Assembly: GCF_031119335.1 (NCBI RefSeq)
Contig: NZ_JAVHXT010000001.1
Location: 284,548-348,547 of the forward strand
Length of the DNA stretch: 64,000 nt
Reading direction: 5' to 3'
DNA from: Pedobacter sp.
GTDB lineage: Bacteria > Bacteroidota > Bacteroidia > Sphingobacteriales > Sphingobacteriaceae
Position 1 is the first letter of the stretch. The number at the start of each line of letters is the position of its first letter. Positions 57,787 to 64,000 of this stretch are shown here, one piece after another. The position numbers were made by a program, and so were the translations under genes. The notes under the pieces were generated by a model that was given only the letters and a program-made list of their open reading frames with translations, ran no database searches and was not told the DNA's origin.

Positions 57787-58758
57787 ATGCCTACATATCA
57801 CGTTAAACACGTTACAAAATATAACTATCCTGCTACGGTTACGGATAGCGCCAATCAAATTATTTTAAGTCCGCCTACAACACCTTATCAGGATATCGTT
57901 CACCATGAAATTAAAATAGAACCTACTACTTCTATTGATAGTTTCTACGATTATTTTGGCAATAAAGTTGGCGTTTTTACCATAGTGCCACCACATACCG
58001 ATCTTTCTATAGTGGTAGAAGCAGAGGTGGTGACAAAAAATATTCCCCCACCTAACGATTTTTGGCCAGCTAAAAACCAGTGGGAAAATATAGCTTCGTT
58101 GGGTAGCCACATTGATTTTCTAGATTTTATTAAGGCAGGAACTTCCCAATCCTTAAAACAGATTAAACTTGAGATAGACAAGTTGGTAAGTTGCGATATG
58201 ACTGTTTTTCAAATGGTGAACCAACTATCTTCTTATGTGTATAATTTGCTTACTTACCAAAAAGGGGTTACTAATGTGGAAACTGATATTGACCAAATTT
58301 GGGAGCTGAAAGCGGGCGTTTGCCAAGATTTCGCACATTTATTAATCGATATGCTGCGTTTGTATAAAGTACCATCTCGGTACGTAAGCGGTTATATCTG
58401 CCCTGCCGGAAACGAATTGAGAGGGATTGGTGCAACACACGCTTGGGTAGAAGCCTACATACCAGATTACGGTTGGATGGGAATTGATCCTACAAACAAT
58501 TGCTTGGTAGGCGATAGGCACATCCGCATTGCGTTTGGCAGAAATTTTAACGATTGTACTCCAGTAAAGGGAACTTACAAAGGTTCTTCGGCACATACAC
58601 TAGCGGTAGCTGTAATTATTACCAACGAAAAAATCAAGTTAGAAGAAGAGCCAGTGTTAGCTAATGATGCTTATGTTAAGGAAGTAGAAGAGCCAATTAT
58701 GGTTATCAATTCTTATCAAAAGTTTATCGAAATGCAGCAACAACAACAGCAGCAATAA
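57787..58758 (+). CDS. Transglutaminase-like cysteine protease domain protein
   Basis: A 323-residue protein. The N-terminal beta domain (YHVKHVTKYNYPATVTDSANQIILSP) precedes a transglutaminase-like core with triad C179 (GVCQDFAHL), H218 (ATHAWVEAY) and D234 (MGIDPTNN). No signal peptide, so cytoplasmic. The C-terminus ends in MQQQQQQQ, a glutamine run encoded by CAG/CAA repeats. It is the third gene of the ATP-grasp, alpha-E, transglutaminase set, which is conserved across many bacteria. Confidence 0.92.
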   Translation: MPTYHVKHVTKYNYPATVTDSANQIILSPPTTPYQDIVHHEIKIEPTTSIDSFYDYFGNKVGVFTIVPPHTDLSIVVEAEVVTKNIPPPNDFWPAKNQWENIASLGSHIDFLDFIKAGTSQSLKQIKLEIDKLVSCDMTVFQMVNQLSSYVYNLLTYQKGVTNVETDIDQIWELKAGVCQDFAHLLIDMLRLYKVPSRYVSGYICPAGNELRGIGATHAWVEAYIPDYGWMGIDPTNNCLVGDRHIRIAFGRNFNDCTPVKGTYKGSSAHTLAVAVIITNEKIKLEEEPVLANDAYVKEVEEPIMVINSYQKFIEMQQQQQQQ

Positions 58759-59138
58759 ATCTATATCTGCTTAACATTCAGTTAATAAAATGGATGTTGA
58801 TAAAATGAAAGGGCATAAGTATTTAAATTTGCAGATATTTAAAGCCAGATTACAAGTGACGAATTAAAATTCTTCCCACTTTAATTTACTTTGTAGGCTG
58901 TGGTTCTCTCTCTAAAAGGAGATGTTTGAAGTACAGACGAGGTATGTTGAAGTGAATACAAAAGGTAATTCTTGCCGTCATTTCGACGACGATAGGAGGA
59001 GAAATCTAACAAAAAGCTAAATGGATGCTAGATTTCTCACTTCACTTTGTTTCGTATCGAAATGACGACCGACTTTTTGGATAGTATTGTTGGAGAAGTT
59101 ATGATTTCGCTATGTGATTAATCCCATTTTGTTTGAAT
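58759..59138. other. Gap upstream of topB with a CGTCATTTCGA element
   Basis: 380 bp without a gene. CGTCATTTCGAC (58976-58987) and GTATCGAAATGACG (59054-59067) form outer arms, and GAAATCTA and TAGATTTCTC form inner arms. A TAAATTTG box at 58824-58831 could start a long topB leader. Confidence 0.6.
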
Positions 59139-60983
59139 ATGAAGTTAGTAATTGCCGAGAAACCATCTGTAGGACGTGAGTTAGCCAAAGTTTTTGGGGC
59201 TACTACTCGTAAAGATGGTTATATAGAAGGCAAAGGCTATTCGTTTACTTGGGCTTTTGGGCATTTGCTGCAATTGGCACCCCCGCAAGAATATGGTTTT
59301 TATGGCTGGCGTAAAGAGCATTTGCCAATGTTGCCACAGAAATTCAAGCTTTCTATCCGTAAAGTTAAAACTAAGGATGGTATGGTAGAAGATCCCGGGG
59401 TGAGGAAACAGCTAGATATTATACAAAAGCTGTTTGACGAATGCACCGAAATTATTGTAGCTACGGATGCTGGGCGTGAAGGTGAATTGATTTTCAGATA
59501 CATCTATTCTTATCTTAAGTGTAAGAAACCATTCAAACGACTTTGGATTTCCTCACAAACTGATGAAGCAATTAAAAACGGTTTCAGAAACTTAAAACCA
59601 GGCGAAGAATACGATACTTTATTTAGTTCTGCGCACTGCCGTTCTGTTTCAGATTGGTTAGTGGGCATGAATGCAACACAAGCTTTAAGTATCTCGGCGG
59701 GCAATAGAAGTGTTTTGTCGTTAGGTAGAGTGCAAACGCCTACACTGGCAATGATTTGTGCTCGTTATTTGGAGATCAAAAACTTCGTTCCAAAAATTTA
59801 CTTCCAAATTGGTATTCAATTAGATAAAGACGGGCAACTGTTTAAAGCCATTTCTGTAGAAAGTTTTGATACGAAGGAAGAAGGTGAAGCTGTTTTTTCC
59901 AAGGTAGAAGATGTGGCATCGGGCTTTAGTAACGGTGGAAATATTACTGCGGTAGAAGCGAAACCTAGAAAAGAACCGCCTCCACTTTTGCACGATTTAA
60001 GTTCTTTGCAGCAGGAAGCAAACAAACGTAACGGTTTTACGGCAGATCAAACTTTAGGTTTGTTGCAAAACTTGTACGAAAGCAAGTTGGTGACTTACCC
60101 ACGTACGGGTAGCCGTTACATTGGCGATGATATTTTTGCTACCGTTCCTTCGTTAATTGCAAGCTTAACCGATCATCCAATTTTTGCTAAACAAGCTGTT
60201 GCTTTGGGCGAAATGACCCTAAACAAAAGAAGTGTAAATGCCAAGAAAGTAACCGACCATCACGCTGTTTTAACTACAGGAATTAAACCTGGTTCGTTAA
60301 GTAAAGATCATCAGGCCGTTTACGATTTGGTAGCAGGCAGAATGTTAGAGGCCTTCCATCAAGAATGTGTGAAAGAAGTAACCAAAATTACTATTCAGTC
60401 TGAAATTACTTTTGTTGCCAATGGTACGGTGATCCGCTCTGCGGGATGGCGTTCTGTATTTAACGATGTAGAAGACGATAAAAAGGATGAAGACAATCCG
60501 GCTTTGCCAAAAGTAAAAAAAGGTGAGGCTTTACCAATTGTAAATAAAGCTTTGTTAGAAAAACAAACTAAGCCAAAGGCGATGTATAACGAAGCGTCTT
60601 TGTTAAAAGCGCTAGAAACTTGTGGTAAGGAGATAGAAGACGAAGAATTGCGTTACGCTATGAAAGATAGTGGTTTAGGTACGCCTGCAACTCGTGCCGC
60701 AATTATTGAAACTTTATTAACGAGGGAATATATTGTTCGTGAAAAACGTAATTTAGTGCCAACTACAAAAGGCTTGGCAGTTTACGAAGTTGTAAGGGAA
60801 AAACGTATTGCACAAGCAGAATTGACAGGTGCTTGGGAAAAACGTTTGGAGGAAATCCGCTCTGGTGCTTCTGTGCAAGATTTTAAAGCAGAAATTATTG
60901 ATTATACCCGTAGCATTACGCAAGAATTGCTGACCGATGGCGCTGCTATATCTAAGCAATTAGCTGCTCCTGCTGCTGTTTAG
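59139..60983 (+). CDS. topB: DNA topoisomerase III
   Basis: About 614 residues from ATG 59139 (MKLVIAEKPSVGREL). Type IA decatenating topoisomerase. TOPRIM motifs AEKPSVGRELAKVFG and ATDAGREGELIFRY. The active-site tyrosine is in KLVTYPRTGSRYIGDD. Its C-terminus is short, without zinc ribbons. It is the window's second type IA topoisomerase after topA, and a duplicated double hairpin lies next to each. Confidence 0.95.
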   Translation: MKLVIAEKPSVGRELAKVFGATTRKDGYIEGKGYSFTWAFGHLLQLAPPQEYGFYGWRKEHLPMLPQKFKLSIRKVKTKDGMVEDPGVRKQLDIIQKLFDECTEIIVATDAGREGELIFRYIYSYLKCKKPFKRLWISSQTDEAIKNGFRNLKPGEEYDTLFSSAHCRSVSDWLVGMNATQALSISAGNRSVLSLGRVQTPTLAMICARYLEIKNFVPKIYFQIGIQLDKDGQLFKAISVESFDTKEEGEAVFSKVEDVASGFSNGGNITAVEAKPRKEPPPLLHDLSSLQQEANKRNGFTADQTLGLLQNLYESKLVTYPRTGSRYIGDDIFATVPSLIASLTDHPIFAKQAVALGEMTLNKRSVNAKKVTDHHAVLTTGIKPGSLSKDHQAVYDLVAGRMLEAFHQECVKEVTKITIQSEITFVANGTVIRSAGWRSVFNDVEDDKKDEDNPALPKVKKGEALPIVNKALLEKQTKPKAMYNEASLLKALETCGKEIEDEELRYAMKDSGLGTPATRAAIIETLLTREYIVREKRNLVPTTKGLAVYEVVREKRIAQAELTGAWEKRLEEIRSGASVQDFKAEIIDYTRSITQELLTDGAAISKQLAAPAAV

Positions 60984-60994
60984 GTATAATATTA

Positions 60995-61190
60995 AAATGG
61001 TTGAAGAATTCATACAGCCACGATTTAAATTGTGGGCTAAATTGAATACCACCGCCTTACATAACCTAATACTGAAGGCTCCAGAGGAGCTGTATTTTGG
61101 TAATATTTGTGCATTATGCATAGACAGCACCAGCGGTGCGACCTTAAATCATATTTACACCAGACAAATCCATTATACGGTCATCCCTAC
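60995..61190. repeat. Chain of small CC-loop-GG hairpins, copy 2
   Basis: GGCTCCAGAGGAGC, GCACCAGCGGTGCGACCTTAA and CATCCCTACGGG follow one another in the same order as at 46507. The short ORF here (60997-61209) is a translation of the repeat. Confidence 0.7.
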
Positions 61191-61297
61191 GGGCATGTCA
61201 TTAAGTTAAGGATTATTTATAACGTTGGCGGGGACGCCAACATAAGAATACTCCAGTGTTGGCGTCCCCGCCAACGCTTAACTTAATGACATTGCCC
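61191..61297. repeat. Double-hairpin element, copy 2
   Basis: The 107-bp element has outer arms GGGCATGTCATTAAGTTAAG and CTTAACTTAATGACATTGCCC and 20-bp inner arms, CGTTGGCGGGGACGCCAACA (61223-61242) and its exact complement (61257-61276). It matches copy 1 perfectly over 87 bp. Confidence 0.9.
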
Positions 61298-61708
61298 TAC
61301 GGGACTTTCTGATTTGTAAAATGCTTGCGCTACCATAGGTAAATCCCTACGGGATATTTATACGAACGTTTACACCGATGGGGAAAAGGTAGTATTTAAC
61401 TTTGTTGGCTACTAATAATTGATGGTATCAAACATGTCTTCTAACAATTAATCAGAGCTATTCTTTGATCACACTTCACGCTAAGTGTTTCTACAACAAG
61501 CGGTGCAACAATTTGTAATTCATTGCCGTTGGCTTTAGCAAACGGTTTATTTGATATTCACATCCATGGCTTTAGCCAAAACACCTCAGTGTTTTATGTA
61601 TTTAAATCGGATACAGTCGAAAGATATGTTTTTGATATTGGTTTAAATTCATAAATAGGAGAAACTTTCCTTTTGAAAATCTTGTTATGCTTAATAAAAA
61701 ACGAAATT
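61298..61708. other. Non-coding gap upstream of the SpoIIAA-like gene
   Basis: 411 bp. It contains ATCCCTACGGGAT (61347-61359), ACCGATGGGG and CCGTTGGCTTTAGCAAACGG (61526-61545), then ATGGCTTTAGCCA. It continues the repeat cluster after topB. No gene is supported. Confidence 0.55.
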
Positions 61709-62080
61709 ATGTTAAGCATTATAAGAGAAACACCACCACACGTATTTGGCATTAGAGCCACAGGACAAGTCACGGCGGAAGATCTAAAAAGTGTGCTGCT
61801 GCCTGGATTAGAGGTGCTCACACAAAAATATGGCGAAATTTACTATTTACTTGTACTAGAAACACCAGTAGAAAACTTTACGGTAGGTGCTTGGTTTCAA
61901 GATATGATTGCCGGATTAAAGCACTTCACCAAATGGGAAAAAGCTGCCGTAGTTACCGATGAAAAAGCGGTAGAGAAATTTACAGATGCATTTAGTTACA
62001 TCGCTCCCGGAGAATTTAAAGGCTTTCCCATCGCCCAACTAGACGAAGCAATTTCTTGGTTAAAAATAAAATCTGAATAG
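61709..62080 (+). CDS. SpoIIAA-like (STAS-fold) protein
   Basis: A 123-residue protein from ATG 61709 (MLSIIRETPPHVFGIRATGQVT). The SpoIIAA-like family has a STAS fold; typical strand and helix pattern with VGAWFQDMIAGLKHFTKWEKAAVVTDEKAVEKF and the LDEAISWLK end. Its function is unknown, possibly lipid or stress related. It is the first gene of a three-gene operon, and the next starts 2 bp after it. Confidence 0.87.
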   Translation: MLSIIRETPPHVFGIRATGQVTAEDLKSVLLPGLEVLTQKYGEIYYLLVLETPVENFTVGAWFQDMIAGLKHFTKWEKAAVVTDEKAVEKFTDAFSYIAPGEFKGFPIAQLDEAISWLKIKSE

Positions 62081-62082
62081 TT

Positions 62083-62520
62083 ATGAGATGGATTAGAAAT
62101 ATGGCTGCAGGCCTAATGGGCTCTGTTGCGTTAAACATACTGCACGAAGTAATAAGAAAAAATATGAGCAATGCACCAAAGATAAATTTGATTGGTGCAG
62201 AAGCCGTAAATAAAACATTAAGCCAATACGGTAGGCCAATACAAAACCCAGATGATTTGCACAAGGTAACGCTTGAATTGGATCTTATTGCAAATGCGGC
62301 CTATTATAGCGCAATAGGTGGCAACGGAAAATACATTTGGCCTAAAGCTATTGCAATGGGATTAAGTGCGGGCATTGGCGCATTGAAACTTCCACAACCT
62401 TTGGGCTTAGACCCAACACCGGTAACTGCAACTACACAAAAACAAGTGATGACTGTTGGCTACTATCTTTTCGGAGCTTTGGTTACCGCTTTTGCACTTA
62501 AAACAATTTTAAAACCTTAA
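62083..62520 (+). CDS. Hypothetical small membrane protein
   Basis: A 145-residue protein with hydrophobic segments near 7-20 (AAGLMGSVALNIL), 68-100 (AYYSAIGG...KAIAMGLSAGIGALKLP) and 124-142 (VGYYLFGALVTAFALKTIL). The middle is hydrophilic. I do not recognise a named family. It is between the SpoIIAA-like and flavin-binding genes with gaps of 2 and 14 bp, so they are probably co-expressed. Confidence 0.8.
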   Translation: MRWIRNMAAGLMGSVALNILHEVIRKNMSNAPKINLIGAEAVNKTLSQYGRPIQNPDDLHKVTLELDLIANAAYYSAIGGNGKYIWPKAIAMGLSAGIGALKLPQPLGLDPTPVTATTQKQVMTVGYYLFGALVTAFALKTILKP

Positions 62521-62534
62521 AAATCAAATATAAC

Positions 62535-63095
62535 ATGGAACAATCAAATATGAGTAGAGATAGCTCTAACAATACACAAAATACCGCAGATCATATTAAA
62601 TCTTTAGAAGGAAAAGAGGCGGTAGAAAAATTACAGGAATTGGCCAAAGGTGCCGAAAACTGTTTTTTCTGTACTAGTATTAAAACGGGTTTGCCGCTTT
62701 CGGTAAGGCCAATGTCTGTGTTAGATGTGGATGATAACGGAAACCTCTGGTTTATGAGCCAAGTTGACAGTGCGAAAAATAAAGAAATAGAAGCAGATCC
62801 GTTTACGCATTTGTTTTTTCAGCACCACAAAAATTCTGGTTTCTTGAATATATATGGTATCAGCGAAATTATTGAAGACAGAAAGAAAATAGAAGAACTT
62901 TGGAACCCACTGCTTAAGGTTTGGTTTCAAGATGGCAAAGAAGATGATAAAATAAGTGTAATTAAGGTAGAACCAACTGATGTTTATTATTGGGATACTA
63001 AACACGGTGAAGCCATAGCGTTTATTAAAATGGCGGCTTCTATCATTACAGGCAAAACGATGGATGATTCGGTGGAGGGGAAATTAGAGGTGTAG
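62535..63095 (+). CDS. Pyridoxamine-phosphate-oxidase-like (general stress protein 26) flavoprotein
   Basis: A 186-residue split-barrel protein that likely binds FMN or a related cofactor. Blocks ENCFFCTSIKTGLPLSVRPMSVLDVDDNGNLWFMSQVDSAKNKEIEADPFTHLFFQ match the general stress protein 26 family. An extra basic and acidic N-terminus (MEQSNMSRDSSNNTQNTADH) precedes the domain. It closes the three-gene operon. The term stress protein is from the family, not from this locus. Confidence 0.87.
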   Translation: MEQSNMSRDSSNNTQNTADHIKSLEGKEAVEKLQELAKGAENCFFCTSIKTGLPLSVRPMSVLDVDDNGNLWFMSQVDSAKNKEIEADPFTHLFFQHHKNSGFLNIYGISEIIEDRKKIEELWNPLLKVWFQDGKEDDKISVIKVEPTDVYYWDTKHGEAIAFIKMAASIITGKTMDDSVEGKLEV

Positions 63096-63118
63096 CCAAG
63101 AAATAGCGACATTAAAAT

Positions 63119-63200
63119 CTAGACCCGATAGTAGCGAGCACGTAGCGGCAAACCTATGTGTTTGCCCGGAGTAAAGCGAATAGCTCCGATGAAAGATACT
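63119..63200. repeat. GACCCGATAGTAGCG-type dispersed repeat
   Basis: TAGACCCGATAGTAGCGAGCACG, AAACCTATGTGTTTGCCCGGAG and AAAGCGAATAGCTCCGATG are of a type common in Sphingobacteriaceae gaps. A variant, AACCCGACACTAGCGGATACC, is at about 47022. Confidence 0.5.
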
Positions 63201-63218
63201 GGGCAGGCAGGATTGAAG

Positions 63219-63250
63219 AGAGCGAAGACGTAATGTTTTCGCTCTTCTTA
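63219..63250 (+). terminator. Hairpin after the flavoprotein gene
   Basis: AGAGCGAAGAC and GTTTTCGCTCT form an 11-bp stem around a five-base loop, followed by TCTTATTTT. It is a plausible terminator for the operon, 120 bp past its stop. Confidence 0.6.
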
Positions 63251-63298
63251 TTTTAAAAGGTTTTGCATACTCTGGGCTTATTGCTAAATTGCCATATC

Positions 63299-64000
63299 AT
63301 GAACCGTAAACTATTCCTATCTTCATTATTGCCAGCTTCGGCTATGTTATACGCTTTTAAAAGTAATGCCGCCACTAACGTATTGACCACCGAAACGGCT
63401 GCAAAACATAAAAGACCGCCGTATTTAAAGCCAGGAGATTTGATAGGGATAACTTGTCCGGCGGGATTTATTACCCACGAAGAAGTTGAACCCGCCATAC
63501 AGCAAATGGAAAGTTGGGGATTTAAGGTGGTAAAAGGCAAAACGGTTGGTGCTAGAGATTTTACTTTTGGCGGTACCGACCAAGAGCGTTTAGCCGATCT
63601 GCAAGAAATGTTGAACGACACCAGTATCAAGGCTATTATGTGTGCTCGTGGCGGTTACGGAGCGGTAAGAATTGTTGATCAGTTGGATTTTAGCATATTT
63701 AAAATATCGCCTAAATGGCTAATTGGTTTTAGTGATATCACCATTTTGCATTGCCATTTAAATAGTAATTATCGTTTTGCAAGTATTCATTCTAAAATGT
63801 GCAATAGTTTTCCGTCTGATTGGAGCAAGGCAGAGCCGATACAAATTGATACCATTAAATCTATTGAGAAAGCTTTGAAAGGAGAGGAGTTGATGAGATA
63901 TGAAGCTGCCTATCAAAGCAATAATAGGGTTGGGGAGGCAGAAGGAGAATTGATTGGCGGTAATTTACGCTGCATCGAAAACTTAGCTGGAAGTGCATCG
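63299..64000 (+). CDS. LD-carboxypeptidase (S66 family), 3' end outside the window
   Basis: The first 234 residues of a murein tetrapeptide LD-carboxypeptidase/MccF-type hydrolase; the gene runs off the right edge. A signal-like N-terminus (MNRKLFLSSLLPASAMLYAF) precedes the S66 core: LKPGDLIGITCPAG, RGGYGAVRIVDQLDF and the nucleophile S145 in LIGFSDITILH. The second half begins at EGELIGGNLRCIENLAG. The usual HGPM motif reads HSKM here. It trims the tetrapeptide stem during wall recycling. Confidence 0.92.
   Translation, partial: MNRKLFLSSLLPASAMLYAFKSNAATNVLTTETAAKHKRPPYLKPGDLIGITCPAGFITHEEVEPAIQQMESWGFKVVKGKTVGARDFTFGGTDQERLADLQEMLNDTSIKAIMCARGGYGAVRIVDQLDFSIFKISPKWLIGFSDITILHCHLNSNYRFASIHSKMCNSFPSDWSKAEPIQIDTIKSIEKALKGEELMRYEAAYQSNNRVGEAEGELIGGNLRCIENLAGSAS

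Noticed and set aside
60997..61209. 70-residue ORF after topB
   Set aside because: It coincides with the hairpin-chain repeat and ends inside the double-hairpin element. Its sequence is a translation of those modules, so it is not a gene.
63253..63630. 125-residue minus-strand ORF at the right end
   Set aside because: It is antisense to the clear LD-carboxypeptidase gene that starts at 63299 and runs off the window.

Overview
The window is a chromosomal segment of a Bacteroidota bacterium, most likely family Sphingobacteriaceae (Pedobacter or a close relative). This rests on the AT-rich composition, the family-typical protein set (TPR/PD40/OmpA protein, DUF3667, NupG next to a bifunctional nuclease and EtfBA, PBP1C with alpha-2-macroglobulin), the near absence of Shine-Dalgarno sequences, and many matches to the Bacteroidota promoter box TAnnTTTG. 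The genus is an inference. I recognised no rRNA, tRNA, CRISPR array, intact transposase or prophage. The genes are mostly core and housekeeping; the accessory signal sits in dispersed intergenic repeats and a few small genes.

Layout. 1-5.4 kb, minus strand: DUF3667 protein, nucleoside permease NupG, bifunctional nuclease, EtfA and EtfB. 5.5-8.0 kb, plus: TPR protein, ChrA, LOG-family protein. 8.2-13 kb: DnaB, RlmB-type methyltransferase, a lipoprotein and ManC. 13.3-19.3 kb: RecQ, DUF2071 protein, TPR-PD40-OmpA protein, QueE and a Rieske protein. 19.6-20.4 kb: a PIN toxin-antitoxin pair. 20.6-25 kb: FolD, LepA and two hypothetical proteins. 25-30 kb, minus: a run of closely packed genes with a methionine/glutamine aminotransferase, an omega-amidase-type hydrolase, a glycosylasparaginase, a DUF2314 protein, CutC, an unlisted 57-residue membrane protein and a secreted protein. 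30-34.4 kb, plus: queuosine-precursor transporter, YjbR protein, DUF421 protein, BLUF photoreceptor, and an overlapping AGMO-like/YhhN-like pair that suggests ether-lipid breakdown. 34.5-46 kb, minus: PBP1C, alpha-2-macroglobulin, a hypothetical protein and TopA. 47-54 kb: lipoprotein, PAS protein, glutathione peroxidase, M90 peptidase, ABC-F ATPase, DinB-like protein, MnmA. 54-59 kb: a LacI-type regulator divergent from a circularly permuted ATP-grasp / alpha-E / transglutaminase operon. 59-64 kb: TopB, a three-gene operon (SpoIIAA-like, membrane, flavin-binding) and an LD-carboxypeptidase cut by the window end.

The most unusual content is non-coding. Several families of inverted repeats lie at gene ends. 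One is an 87-bp perfectly duplicated double hairpin near topA and near topB. Others are the CCCCTTTAGGGG, CCAC-AGA, CGTCATTYCGA and CCCTCTCTG types. Arrays of degenerate short words fill many gaps and appear nowhere inside genes. One CCCCTTTAGGGG element is translated as the N-terminus of CutC. Two genes below ordinary length cut-offs are proposed: a 57-residue membrane protein coupled to CutC, and a 26-residue ORF with a perfect Shine-Dalgarno sequence between the alpha-2-macroglobulin and PBP1C genes.
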